64,000 nucleotides of DNA from Liolophura sinensis (lineage: Eukaryota; Mollusca; Polyplacophora; Chitonida; Chitonidae): contig NC_088298.1 of NCBI RefSeq assembly GCF_032854445.1, positions 6,230,488 through 6,294,487 on the forward strand, given 5' to 3'. This document shows, piece after piece, positions 31,066 to 41,760 of this stretch; the stretch's first letter is position 1; each line of letters opens with the position of its first letter. The position numbers were made by a program, and so were the translations under genes. Under the pieces are notes generated by a model, which was not told where the DNA came from, ran no database searches, and saw nothing but the letters and a program-made list of their open reading frames with translations.

Positions 31066-31524
31066 TAGTTTTCCATAAGCGACAATGTTAACGTTTAGCG
31101 CTGTAGCTCAGTCCCAAACATTCCGAGGCCAATAAGCTTTGGTGCATACCTGGCCCAGCCTGAGAGAAAGAAGCTGTAAAAATCTTGACATAGGTTGACC
31201 GTCAAAATCTGGACCTTTACATGCCGGCAGCTGGGAGGGGTGCCTAGCAACGCCAAGGGGACGTCTCTCGCAGCCTCATCACCACCTGTCTCCTTGTGTC
31301 CTCTCGCCCAGAATTTCAAACTTTCACCATTAAAACTCATACCTGCCCAAAGCTTAGACAATTTCCATCATTTTGATACCAAGCATGCACTTGTACACCA
31401 AAAACGGCAGGCTGGCAGCAAAAAAAGACTTTACACCCTAAAATACACAGAACTACAATCGTCCCTACTGAAAAACGGAAGTTGTAATGGGGGTCTGTGT
31501 CCACATAGAACGCAGCCTTCGTAG
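31066..31524. other. Spacer between two parts of a degenerate repeat
   Basis: Overlapping frames on both strands (88 and 109 codons at 31095-31361 and 31195-31524) show no recognisable motif. Nothing else seen. Confidence 0.4.
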
Positions 31525-31890
31525 TCTAGCTTGTACATTGCCTTAGTCGTTCATCCGGTACATTGCCTTAGTCGTTCAGCCAATTCATCACCTTGACCGT
31601 CCAGACAGCACGTCGCCTACGTTGTCTAGATGATACATAGCCTTCGTCGTCTAGCTGATACATCGCATTAGTCGTTCAGCGGGCATATTGTCTTAGTCGT
31701 TCAGCGGGTATATTGCCTTAGTCGTTCAGCGGGTACATTGCTTTAGAAGTCTAGCTGGTACATAGCTTTCGCCTTCGTCGCCCACATAGTACGTGACCTT
31801 TGTCGTCCAGGCGGTAAATCGCCTACGTTATCTAGATGGTACATGGCCTTCGTCGTTCAGCCGATACATAACCTTCAACGTCCAATCGGA
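31525..31890 (+). repeat. Degenerate minisatellite, unit about 25-27 bp
   Basis: Recurring phrases TTGCCTTAGTCGTTCAGCGG, GTACAT, CTTCGTCGTCTAGCTG, TACGTTGTCTAGATGG. About 13 diverged units; the most regular part is 31660-31745. Confidence 0.75.
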
Positions 31891-31946
31891 TTCTAGTCCA
31901 GTTTCTTTGTCTATCGTATTTGGGATGGTCCATCAAAAGCTTAATT

Positions 31947-32063
31947 TATTTATTTATTCATCTGATTGGTGTTTTACGCCGTACCCAAGAATATTTCACT
32001 TATACGACGGCGTCCAGCGTTATGGTGGGAGGAAAACGGGCACAGCCAGGGGGAAACCCACGA
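31947..32063 (-). mobile_element. SINE family 1, 5'-truncated, with target-site duplication
   Basis: TTATTTATTCATCTGATTGG, TGTTTTACGCCGTACCCAAG, GACGGCGTCCAGCGTTATGG, GGGCACAGCCAGGGGGAAAC, CCACGA. Flanks CCATCAAAAGCTTAATT (31930-31946) and CCATCAAAATGCTTAATT (32064-32081) match apart from one extra T. Confidence 0.92.
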
Positions 32064-32081
32064 CCATCAAAATGCTTAATT

Positions 32082-32934
32082 GTTGAATTATTCGTTTATT
32101 CCCTTCAATATTGTTTCTTTCTTTCCTTCGCTCTACCCGGCTTGTGAATCTGTCTTGAACTTGTTAGCTCTGATACGCAGCACTGTAAGTAGCTCTTCTT
32201 GTCTCATTGTTTCTTCTTCATGATCGTTGGGGCATAATAGACCCAGGTGATGAGTGACAGCGCTAAAGTCTTGGCAACGATCCAAACTTCTGTCATTATC
32301 GATTCCTGACAGATCATTATGTCAGCGCAACTGCAACAGTACAGCCAATGTCTTAATTACGCCGACTTAATTACATCGGCTTAATTAGGTGACAGTATAA
32401 CATGAGGAGAAACTGGTGTTAATTTGGACGATCGGGAGCTTGTATTCCACAGGTCATTGAGAGTCTCTGGCGTTGAAAACTTGCTTGTTAAGGGTGATGA
32501 TTGGGGTACAGACCCAGAACGGTTCGAGCTGAAATTTGACACTAAAACTATGACATGCTTGAGAACTTAAAGATTTGGGGGCGATTCCATTATTAGCTGG
32601 AAATGAACAGGAATCCATGGGATTTGAGATTTAGCGTCAAAATTATCCGAAACCTACAAGAAAGTATTGAATTATTTCGGCGAATTTAGATGAAAATAGC
32701 CCATAAATAGTTGCCAGAAAATCCAATTGTTCATTTTGCTAGGAACATTTCCAGCTGATGGCATTGGTCACTAAGCAAAACGCCTCCTACCTTGCTTTAT
32801 TTGCTCACTATTTCTAAGTACGGGACGATTTTTTTTAAAAAAACGTATGGCTTTTTTGACTTGCGAGTCTTACAAGTAACAAAACTCTAGGGTATGGTCT
32901 TAAACAATAATTGAGTAAACAAAATATATACATT
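32082..32934. other. Non-coding stretch
   Basis: No gene or repeat family recognised in about 850 bp. A short local repeat CTTAATTACGCCGACTTAAT occurs near 32352. Confidence 0.45.
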
Positions 32935-33130
32935 TGTTTCATGTCGGTCATTTTTAGATGTAGGGAAAAGTGGAGTGCCCAGAGTAAACCTCCAACCTTT
33001 GGCAAATTACTAACAAACTTTCCCTTGGGCTTCGTGTCTGAAATGCTATATTGGTGGAAGACAAGTGGTTTTTAGACGAACGTTAGGCTGCGCAACCACC
33101 CACGAAGCTGAACGAAACGCACGAAAGGCT
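32935..33130 (-). mobile_element. SINE family 2 copy, head missing
   Basis: GTTTCATGTCGGTCATTTTT, AGTGGAGTGCCCAGAGTAAA, CCTCCAACCTTTGGCAAATT, TATTGGTGGAAGACAAGTGG, GACGAACGTTAGGCTGCGCA. Shares the GTTAGACTGCGG block of the 21.6 kb copy. Confidence 0.6.
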
Positions 33131-33154
33131 GATGGCCAATATTAATTAAGTTGT

Positions 33155-33272
33155 TCATGTAGGCACTCCAGTTTCTAAGGCACTCCGGTTATTTAGGCAC
33201 TCCGGTCTCTTAGGTACTCTGGTTTTATTTAAGCACTCTGGTTTTATTTAGGCACTCAGGTCTCTTCAACCC
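33155..33272 (+). repeat. Short degenerate tandem repeat
   Basis: Six phrases of the form TTTAGGCACTCCGGT, spaced 17-24 bp (AGGCACTCCAG, AGGCACTCCGG, AGGTACTCTGG, AAGCACTCTGG, AGGCACTCAGG). Confidence 0.75.
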
Positions 33273-33364
33273 ATATAAAATGCGTTCACGAACCTGTGTA
33301 AAAAATGAAATTTGTCTTTTCTCCTCAGATATTAACTATTTGATACAAAAGACTACATCCTTAA
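33273..33364. other. Short spacer
   Basis: No feature recognised. Confidence 0.3.
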
Positions 33365-33640
33365 GAGTCAAACCAGAGAATCGATAACAGTGTGATCAAA
33401 ATGGTCACATGTAACCGCTGAAATACGGCTTCTTTCAGTGTTAGGTTTTACTCTGTTCATGTAGATTATTAAGTTCTGGGAAGATACACGGCAACTAGAT
33501 CCATCGCTTAAGCAGATTTAGGTAATGCAGGGATGCTAATTGCAATGTATTTAACGTAACTGGTCTAAAATTACCCAAAATGCTGTGTTGTCATCACATT
33601 TAACGTACAATAACCTTAAAACAATGCAAATGGGCCTGGC
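33365..33640 (-). repeat. Dispersed family D copy without amplification
   Basis: Plus strand: CGATAACAGTGTGATCAAAA, TGGTCACATGTAACCGCTGA, TTCTTTCAGTGTTAGGTTTT, TGCTAATTGCAATGTATTTA, TCATCACATTTAACGTACAA and CTTAAAACAATGCAAATGGG. The last two blocks also occur at 13895-13940, showing that the family extends at least to this point. Confidence 0.72.
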
Positions 33641-35341
33641 ATGAATCATGTCTTCTTTCAGTAATGAATTTTTTTTGTACTGTGAACTTAACAAAAAAAG
33701 CGTCAGTTATTGGGCTGATATCATTATTGGCCAATTATTTCTTTGAACTGACGACATTTCCGTAATCACGCAAGTTATGCCATTGTTATCACGTGACCTG
33801 AAATTACCTCACCGTAATTCATTTCCGAAAAGGCAGCGAATTGACCGGATAATTTCCCCTGCGTGAAGCCATCTTGTCACGGAGCTAGTAATTTACTTTT
33901 CAGTAAGGCTCACGACCATTACAACCCCTTTGACACTTGATGTTAGGATTCGGAAAATATTTGTATAATTCCAGTAATCAGCATAGTATTTTCCTATTTC
34001 GAACTGAAATACAGGCAGCTAAAATAGAGTGGATCGGAAGTGCGAAGAAAGGTCGTCAATACTACACGCGGCAAAGCTATCGTGGACTGTCCTGAACTAA
34101 CGTTTAAGGGTTGAGGAAAGAAATCCTAAGGCATCCGGACTGAAAACATTTTTTTTGCAGACGTACGGTTATTTAGTCTTATAACGCACGTGTTTTGAAA
34201 GTAACATTAGATTTTTACTTTTATGACAGCGGTCAGCTTATCAAATGAAGAAAAAGAGTTCCCGAACCTCACCACTCCACTACCTCTGCATGGCACCTGC
34301 TATACTACTTTACACAGAACAACAACCACAAAAACTAAACTATTCAAACATTGTCTTCTTCATAATCTGTCCTAAAATTCTGAAGTTAATATTAACAAGA
34401 TACACTATCATAAACGGCTTTGTTTTATTTACTTTAATAAATTTGATGTCTGGACCGTTTGATGCGTCTGTATTTGCTAATTCACACTGTCTAGGGTCAC
34501 TCTTTTATATGAAGTTTTCTTTGTGTATATTTCGAAACAGTTCTGGATTTGGAACTGCAACGATTGTCAAGTTCTTTTACTATCTACATGCACAACTGAA
34601 AGCTATACACAGGTTAGTAGTTACCTGTGGGATAATGGTGGAGCACTGCAAAAAATACTCCATTTGTCCATTGCTCTGAAGCAATAGGTTATTATAGGTG
34701 GGTTGTGTAACGAAATGGTAAAACTCGAACAAGTGGCGAACCCACGCTAGTAACGTAACTCTGCGAGATCTGAACTCGGAACTCCTAATCCTAAATTCTC
34801 GCTGGCGCAACTGGGGTGAAAACGAATTGCCAAAAGGGTAGTCTAGTAGACAAGTACCGAAAATCTGCTGCTGTCATTACACGTGATATATATCCTTATA
34901 TTAATGTGCGGAAAAGACTCATTGGAAAGAGAACAATTCGTTCGTTTTCCACCAATCATAGTAATTATAGCCTTAGCGGGCTATCTCGTACACGAGAGTG
35001 AGAACGAGTATTCATATCCATCTTATCACGGTTTAATCTGCGACTTTAAATCAAAGGGTTTGTAAAAGTAAAAAAAAATGTATATTTAAATGTCTTTGGG
35101 CTATTTTATATGTGTTTGGGCTATTTGTTAGGTTATTTTCAAGGATTAATTAACTGATATGCTTTCACTGATAACGTGAACCACGTTATTTCACGCGATT
35201 ACGAGCTCAATGGCGTCGTACAGCAGAAACAGTTCGACAGATCGTGGTGTAATTGAGATTTATCATTTTCGCGGGCCTAGTGATAGCTACAATTGTGTAC
35301 GAATCCAGTCACACTTTGGCCCGAGAAGATGGAATGTTGTT
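33641..35341. other. Non-coding stretch
   Basis: About 1.7 kb. A 144-codon frame at 34245-34679 begins just after GACAGCGGTCAGCTTATCAA, a family 2-like phrase, and has no familiar motif. The segment 34760-34815 (GAGATCTGAACTCGGAACTC, CGCTGGCGCAACTGGGG) may be a reverse-oriented tRNA-like SINE head. Nothing else seen. Confidence 0.4.
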
Positions 35342-35396
35342 GGTTTATTTTTTTGATTGACTTTTAACGCCATACTCAAGATCTTTTCATGCATGA
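35342..35396 (-). mobile_element. SINE family 1 tail fragment
   Basis: TTTATTTTTTTGATTGACTT, TTAACGCCATACTCAAGATC, TTTTCATGCATGAGG. Degraded tail only. Confidence 0.6.
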
Positions 35397-35799
35397 GGTT
35401 TATGGATCTTCTGACTTGTAAAAGAGCTGGCGTCTATAAGAGACGTATAAACCCAACCAATGTCTTGTCCGGCACCAGACCTTTTAAAAGACCCACAACA
35501 CCCATGATGAAACATATATGTCTTCGTAATCCTTTTTACATCTTATGTCTTTTATTCATAAGAGATAAGAAAACTTTTTCCATCAGTTCGACATAAAAAG
35601 CTTGTCTTTTATAAACCACTTAGGACATTTCTGGCATTACTCCGTAATACCCAGACACTTTTCTGATAATCCCTGGGCTAATTACATGTACGACATGTGC
35701 GAGGCAGTCTGAAAAAAAACCGCTCTGCCTGATGTACTGTGAGTCATTCTATCTGCTCGTTATGTATATTACTAATTGCGCGCCATGTGATCAATATAG
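35397..35799. other. Non-coding spacer
   Basis: Nothing recognised in about 400 bp. Confidence 0.4.
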
Positions 35800-35802
35800 A
35801 CC

Positions 35803-36000
35803 ACGTCGGTGGCTTGTGGTTGGAGCGTCCGCCTCGCCGTCGGGAGACCCCGGTCGGGTCATACCAAACATTTTAAAAGTGATACCTGCCAAGCTTGGCG
35901 CACAGAACTGAGAGGTAAGAGCATGGAAATAGGACTGGTTGGTCCGCTGTCAGTATAATATGACTAGAAGGTGTGCAATGTTTGGTAATGAAGGTGTGTA
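35803..36000 (+). mobile_element. SINE family 3 copy
   Basis: tRNA-like head GTCGGTGGCTTGTGGTTGGA and CCCGGTCGGGTCATACC (boxes A and B), then ACCTGCCAAGCTTGGCGCAC, GAGAGGTAAGAGCATGG, AGGACTGGTTGGTCCGCTGT, CAGTATAATATGACTAGAAG. The last blocks match the 19.4 kb copy in reverse. Its 3' side runs into a microsatellite. Confidence 0.75.
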
Positions 36001-36043
36001 ACACACATACGTACATACATTCATACATACATACATACATACA

Positions 36044-36073
<30 letters not shown>
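36001..36073 (+). repeat. ACAT tetranucleotide microsatellite
   Basis: About 18 repeats of CATA/TACA with a few changes near the left end (CGTACATACATTCATACATA). Confidence 0.95.
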
Positions 36074-36074
<1 letters not shown>

Positions 36075-36103
36075 TCTTATCAATATATTCAATCCTGGGT
36101 CGC

Positions 36104-36335
36104 ATAGTGTAATGACCCAGGAGTCTCTCACCAATGCGGTCGCTGTGAGTTCAAGTCTAGCTCATGCTGGCTTCCTCTCTGGTCGTAAGTGGGAAGGTCT
36201 GCAGCAACCTGCGGATGGTCGTGGGTTTCTCCCGGGTTGTTCCCGGTTTCCTCCCACCACAATGCTGGCCGACGTCGTATAAGTGAAATATTCTTGAGTA
36301 CGGCGTAAAACACCAATAAAATAAATAAATAAATA
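36104..36335 (+). mobile_element. SINE family 1, box A missing, exact target-site duplication
   Basis: AATGACCCAGGAGTCTCTCA, GCGGTCGCTGTGAGTTCAAG (box B), CTGCAGCAACCTGCGGATGG, CTCCCGGGTTGTTCCCGGTT, CACAATGCTGGCCGACGTCG and the tail AATAAATAAATAAATA. AATCCTGGGTCGC flanks it at 36091-36103 and 36336-36348. Confidence 0.95.
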
Positions 36336-36339
36336 AATC

Positions 36340-36450
36340 CTGGGTCGCGTCACACCTAAGACTTTAAAAGAGGAAGTTGTAACCTCCTCGCTTGGCGTTC
36401 AGCATGAAGGGCATAGTCCAACGACTTGTTGACCCGTACAGCGAGTTGAC
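36340..36450 (+). mobile_element. Possible second SINE family 3 body
   Basis: GGGTCGCGTCACACCTAAGA, CTTTAAAAGAGGAAGTTGTA, ACCTCCTCGCTTGGCGTTCA follows the 35.85 kb order (GGGTCATACCAAACATTTTA, CTGCCAAGCTTGGCG). The family 1 copy at 36104 landed in its GGTCGC region. Confidence 0.5.
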
Positions 36451-37038
36451 TGCGTTGCTCTCGCTTTTTTTCAGTTTTTATGCTCATTTTCTCGGGAGTT
36501 TTATAGAAGCAAGTCCTTCTCGGCCATTAAACTTAAATCATTATTTTTAGGAGAGAAGCGTGCACAGTTTTAGTTTCACAGAAGCAATATTTATAAATAC
36601 ACAGATTACCATGATGCATTCTATCATTCACAATCTCGTTACATCGAGATTCGTACACAATCGAAGACTTTATTCAGCATCAAGTTTCAGCGATTGACTA
36701 ATAGAAATAAAATGGGCCAAGCAAATCCTATTTGGTCAAGGGTTCTTCATGGGCTATTCGCATACAATATTCTTGCAGTTTGAGAACATCTTTAGACCGT
36801 GAATCTGATATGCACACCATATTGGTCAAAGGCACGTGGTCTTCAGTTTATTGGCATCAAAGTCGCACAAGCAGTGAGATCGGATAATCCACAAATTAGG
36901 TGTCCAAAGCCAGACTTGAACTCAGACCGCGTGTACGCCAAGTACGTTATCGGAATGTTACGTGAACTCAGTGGAAGTTGTACATGTAAAACGAACATGT
37001 AAAAACTTTGCAAGCATACCGGAGTTATCAAGAAAGAA
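36451..37038. other. Non-coding spacer
   Basis: No gene recognised. CACCATATTGGTCAAAGGCA and CGTGGTCTTCAGTTTATTGG (36817-36856) may be a family 2 remnant. Confidence 0.35.
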
Positions 37039-37292
37039 TTGACTGACTGACTGACTGAATGACTGGCTGGCTGTCTGACTGACTGACTGGTCAACTGACT
37101 GACTGGCTGATTGACCTGGTTGCTGACTGACTGTCTGACTGACTGACTGACTGACTGACTGACTGACTGACTGACTGACTGGCTGGCTGACTGACTGACT
37201 GACTGGCTGGCTGACGGACGGACTGACTGACTGACGGACTGGCTGGCTGACGGACGGACTGACTGACTGACTGACTGACTGACTGACTGACT

Positions 37293-37323
<31 letters not shown>

Positions 37324-37521
37324 CGACCGACCGACCGACCGACCGACCGACCGACCGACCGACCGACCGACCGACCGACCGACCGACCGACTGACTGACT
37401 GACTGACTGACTGGCTGGCTGGCTGGCTGACGGACTGACTGACTGACTGACTGACTGACTGACTGACTGACTGACTGACTGACTGACTGACTGACTGACT
37501 GATTGACTGACTGACTGACTG
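37039..37521 (+). repeat. GACT tetranucleotide tract with GACC and GGCT sub-blocks
   Basis: About 120 tetranucleotides over 483 bp. GACT dominates; GGCT, GACG and GTCT variants are clustered, and 37321-37388 is a pure block of 17 GACC. On the minus strand it stays open for 150 codons as SVSQSVSQ and GRSVGRSV, a by-product of the composition. Confidence 0.97.
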
Positions 37522-37522
37522 A

Positions 37523-37815
37523 ACCTAATTCTGGTTCAGGCATGCTTCTAGTTGGGTGTGTACTTTGCTACTGTTGTCCCTAATTCTGGTGCAGGCATGG
37601 TTCTAGTTGGGTGTGTACTTTGCTACTGTTTTACCTAATTCTGGTTCAGGCATGGTTCTAGTTGCTACTGTGTCAGCATTTACATGAACAGTTGGAACAA
37701 AACCCTGACTGATGTAAATTGACAAGAGGCTGTATTTCACCTGTTACGTGTGACCATTTGTCAGCTATAACACTGTCGTCTCTGCTCTGGTTTTACTCTC
37801 TATGCTGTAGTTTAG
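37523..37815 (+). repeat. Dispersed family D copy with its leading part triplicated
   Basis: CCTAATTCTGGTTCAGGCAT, GGTTCTAGTTGGGTGTGTAC and TTTGCTACTG appear three times with a period near 55 bp (37525-37675). Then CATTTACATGAACAGTTGGA, ACAAAACCCTGACTGATGTA, CACCTGTTACGTGTGACCAT, AGCTATAACACTGTCGTCTC and a single unit of the 17.3 kb repeat follow. Confidence 0.8.
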
Positions 37816-37824
37816 GTCAGTGGT

Positions 37825-37960
37825 TAGTCTCGATAGTTCGCGCTAAATGCCGTTTTAGAAATTGGCCTTGAGATTATTGACCTGGAACGTCCATCTTGGT
37901 TGACGGCTGGTATACCAATGTTTCTTTCGAGGCATCGTTCCACCGCCATTTCACGAACAC
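37825..37960 (+). repeat. Dispersed family E copy
   Basis: AAATTGGCCTTGAGATTATT, GACCTGGAACGTCCATCTTG, GTTGACGGCTGGTATACCAA, TGTTTCTTTCGAGGCATCG. It directly follows a family D copy, as at 24.4-24.8 kb where both families also lie close together. Confidence 0.7.
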
Positions 37961-38694
37961 AGGTGGGTATATTGTATAAATGTATATTTCATACTGGCCA
38001 AGTCCACCTTCATATTAGACGACTTAAATGACCAAAATGGATTAGCTGGTTAATGACCTTCAAACACCTTCATATAAGACGATCTGAATGGCCCTGAATG
38101 GACTGCCCACCCTCGCGAGTCCGGACGACTGGAAGACTTAATCACCCCGCATAAAGACAAAAGATAAGCACCCTATTTATCACCAATGCTACATACAGCG
38201 TAACACAAAAGATAAGTACGCACACCACCCCCGTATAATGTTAAATGACTATAGAGCTTTTGGCACCGGATTGATGCGTCCTTTGTTTGTCGGCGCTTAC
38301 GAAGTGCGCGTGTGTGGTGTGTCAGGACCGTGGATACATTGGTTCCCTGAAATCAAATAGGCTGATGGGATACTGGAATCAGCGCGACCGCTTTTGACTG
38401 AGTACACGTCATGGCTGACTGATTCTACGGAAGCCCGTAATGTATAGAGCAACCTTTCTGCTCAGACCGAGTCAGCAGACGTACGTCACGTGGTGTTTAC
38501 GTTCTGCATGACCGTCGGGTGAGAATAAAATAATACAGCTTCAACACGAACATTTTACTGATGCTTGAAAACGGTATTAGTGTCTATACTTTGGAGGAGG
38601 AATAAAAACTAGACACAGTATGAAGAAAGTCACTTCCCTGAGTAAGTCATGTAACAAATCTACCCGACTTAAACCCATGAAGAATCAGCGAGAC
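37961..38694. other. Non-coding stretch
   Basis: No gene. A short local duplication (CCTTCATATTAGACGACTTA and CCTTCATATAAGACGATCTG, 38010-38095) is the only structure noticed. Confidence 0.45.
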
Positions 38695-38696
38695 AT

Positions 38697-38893
38697 GGAT
38701 GGTTGACCCAGGAGGTTTCAACAATGCCGTCGCTGTGAGCTCATGCTTCTCCGGGCATACGTGGGACGGTCTGTCCACAACCTGCTGATGGAATTTCCCT
38801 GGGCTCTGCTCGGTTTTCTCGTGTCATAATGAAGGCCGCCGGCGTGTAAGTGAAATATTCTTGAGTACGGCGTAAAACAGTAGTGAAATAAAT
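38697..38893 (+). mobile_element. SINE family 1 copy, degraded head
   Basis: GTTGACCCAGGAGGTTTCAA, CAATGCCGTCGCTGTGAGCT, CGTGGGACGGTCTGTCCACA, TTCCCTGGGCTCTGCTCGGT, GTAAGTGAAATATTCTTGAG and TGAAATAAATAA. Confidence 0.88.
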
Positions 38894-40392
38894 AACTTCG
38901 ACTTCTTCACAAAACTTGGAGGTAAACTTTTGTTCCAGGAAGATAATTGTTCCTATTCACTGCAGTCTATTTTTCTGATAAAAAATCCTAACTGATGTAA
39001 CTGATATGAATGGTCAGCTTGTCCAGGCCTTATGTTTGCGGGTCAATACGCGTACTTGGCCCGTTGTACCAAGTAGATGGCGCGAAGTTTTTCCACCTTT
39101 CACGAGATCAATATTTATGGTTTTCAACCTTCACTGTGTGCACTATTTTATTTATTATCTATCTTTTGACAATATTTTGGTTTGTGTATTTGAACACGTT
39201 TATGCTCAATGTTTATAGCTGTGTAGGCCTTCACAGACTTGTACACAGCCCGACGCCGTATAGAAATGTTAAATTTGAAAAAACTTGTATTGTGATTGCT
39301 GAACTCAGATTGGAACGTCATAAAACGTAAGAGCGTGAAATATCAAAATGTAAGACATAACACTCTTATCGGAGAAGGAATTCCCGTCATTTCACTTAAT
39401 ACATAAATAATAAAGATGTGTAGCAAATCTTCAAAGTCAAAGCCACCACGCGAAAACATTTCAAAGCAAGAACATTTCAAAGCAACGCCAAAGTCCTTGT
39501 AAAACAGACAACCCAGATATAGCCCGAAGAAAAGAGTAATGACAAGTACAAAACTGTGCCGTAGATACGATATGGTTGCGTCTGGGTCAGACGGAATTTT
39601 TCTCTTGTAAATTGAGCTGAAGGTTGAATCGCTACGCTCCGCCTTTCATCACGGATATAGTTCCCAGCCTCTGATCTTCCAGTGACAAAAGAGCTAACGG
39701 CACAAAAAAATCTCTTCTCCAGAATTTTGTCACTCTTGGATTACAAAACTTGATGACCGTAGGCACAATCACTTTTTTTTAGTTAGAATGAATAGGGAAC
39801 ACAGTAAAAATAAGTGTTTCGTGTTTAAACACATTTCTGTTACAGTTTAGAAAGTTTATATCTCCATTTGGTCATGGGATAATTGATAGAATAAATCAAA
39901 CACTAATCAACTCAACCTGTCACTTCAACTGAGCATTCGATTCTTCCATCGTATGTTTTCCCCGTAGCCTTCACATTACTAACATTTTTCACGTCAACAC
40001 CAGCGGATTTGACCTTATCCTTCCAGAGTGACATTCAAAAGAAATCACCAACGCTCGCTGCATCACGTCGTCAGTCAGCCATCGTGGCCGTTATTTTTAT
40101 TTTTGTTTTGTCTTTCCTGTTCGTCCCATCGCTTCCACTTTCCACAAATTACTGCTTAAGTGCATTCCCATCTATAATGGTTAAATTGTAACGTGGCCAA
40201 ACCGCCCTGCACGTAATGACCCTGGCAAAAATAACCTATGGATTGATTTCGTCGCGCTGATATTTCACCCACTTTACAGTAGTCCCAGTGGTCATCCAAA
40301 AGACAAACAAGGTGCTGGTTCGACGCCGGTCACGGACATGGAACTTGTAAATTCCCATGCTGGAGATGTTCAAGTGGCTTGATTACAATGAA
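38894..40392. other. Non-coding stretch
   Basis: About 1.5 kb without a supported gene. Frames of 60-106 codons at 39006-39330 and 40009-40191 have no familiar motif. GGTGCTGGTTCGACGCCGGT at 40311 looks like a tRNA box B, but no matching head was found. Confidence 0.4.
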
Positions 40393-41250
40393 GGCCCAAA
40401 ACACTAATTGGGACGTTTGCCCAAAACGCTGATTGGGACGTTTGCGCAAAACACTGATTTGGACGTTTGCGCAAAACACTGATTTGGACGTTTGCTCACA
40501 AACTTGATTTGAACGTTTGCCCAAAAACCTGATTGGGACGTTTGCACAAAACACTGATTGGGACGTTTGCGCAAAACACTAACTGGGACGTTTGCGCACA
40601 ACCTTGAATGGACGTTTGCGCCAAAATCTTGATTGGGACGTTTGGGCTAAACACTGATTGGGACGTTTGCTCAAAACCTTGATTGGAACGTTTATGCAAT
40701 CCACTGATTGGGACGTTTGCGCAGACTGATTGGGACGTTTGTGCAAACCTTGATTTGGACGTTTGTGCAGAACACTGATTGGGATGTTTGTGCAAAACCT
40801 TGATTTGGACGTTTGCCCAAAACCTTGATTGGGACGTTTGTGCAAAACACTGATTGGGACGTTAGCCCAAAACCTTGATTGGGACGTTTGAGCTAAACAT
40901 TGATTGGGACGTTTGCGCAAAACACTGATTGGGACGTTTGCGCAAAACACTGATATACGTTTGCGCAAAACACTGATTGGGACGTTTGTGCAAAACACTG
41001 ATTGGGACGTTTGGGTTAAACACTGATTGGGACGTTTGTGCAAAACACTGATTGGGGCGTTTGGGCTAAACACTGATTGGGACATTTGCACTAAACCCTC
41101 ATTGGGATGTTTGTGCAAAACGTTGATTGGGACGTTTGTGCAAAACCTTGATTGGGACGTTTGTGCAAAACACTGGTTGGTACGTTTGTGCAAAACCTTG
41201 ATTGGGATGTTTGCGCAAAACACTGATTGGGACGTTTGCTTAAAATGCTG
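40393..41250 (+). repeat. 25-bp minisatellite, left part, about 34 copies
   Basis: Unit AAAACACTGATTGGGACGTT plus TGCGC, TGTGC or TGCCC. Common variants are CCTTGATT and GGGCTAAACA. Because 25 is not a multiple of three, successive units are read in all frames. The minus strand still lacks stops, giving overlapping frames of up to 214 codons of the NQCFAQTSQSRF type. Confidence 0.95.
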
Positions 41251-41443
41251 AAGCTCATGCTGGCTTCATCTCCGGCCGTACATGGGAAGGTCTGTCAGTA
41301 ATCTGCGGATGGTCGTGGGTTTCCCCTGGGCTCTGCCCGGTTTCCACCCACCATAATGCTAGCCTCCGTCGTGTACGTGAAATATTCTTGAGTACGGCGT
41401 AAAACACCAATGAAATAAATAAATAAATAAATAAATAAATAGA

Positions 41444-41474
<31 letters not shown>

Positions 41475-41481
41475 GTAAATC
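41251..41481 (+). mobile_element. SINE family 1 inserted in the 25-bp array, with target-site duplication
   Basis: AAGCTCATGCTGGCTTCATC, GGTCTGTCAGTAATCTGCGG, CCCTGGGCTCTGCCCGGTTT, CATAATGCTAGCCTCCGTCG, GTGAAATATTCTTGAGTACG and a long AAAT tail with an AGAT interruption (41416-41480). AAAATGCTG repeats at 41242-41250 and 41482-41490, and the array continues in register on both sides. Confidence 0.96.
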
Positions 41482-41760
41482 AAAATGCTGATTGGGACGT
41501 TTGTGCAAAACCTTGATTGGGGCGTTTGCGCAAAACACTGATTGGGGCGTTTGCGCAAAACCTTGATTGTGACGTTTGTGGAAACCTTGATTGGGATGTT
41601 TGCTCAAAACGCTGATTTGGATGTTTGCACAAAACCTTGATTGGGACGTTTATGCAAAACGCTGATTGGGACGTTTGCGCAAAACCTTGATTGGGACGTT
41701 TGTGCCAAACACTGATTAGGACTTTTGCGCAAAACATTGATTGGGGCGTTTGCGCAATCT
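41482..41760 (+). repeat. 25-bp minisatellite, right part, about 11 copies
   Basis: Same unit as 40393-41250, resuming immediately after the SINE with CAAAATGCTGATTGGGACGT and ending at GGGGCGTTTGCGCAA. Confidence 0.95.

Noticed and set aside
34245-34679. 144-codon plus-strand frame
   Set aside because: No recognised motif, begins next to a SINE family 2-like phrase, and AT-rich composition makes such frames expected by chance.
37091-37543. 150-codon minus-strand Ser/Gln/Val-rich protein
   Set aside because: Pure translation of a GACT/GACC tetranucleotide tract.
40330-41737. Several minus-strand frames of 65-214 codons (NQCFAQTSQS type)
   Set aside because: They overlap in different frames over a 25-bp minisatellite without stops; the unit is not a multiple of three and a SINE interrupts it.
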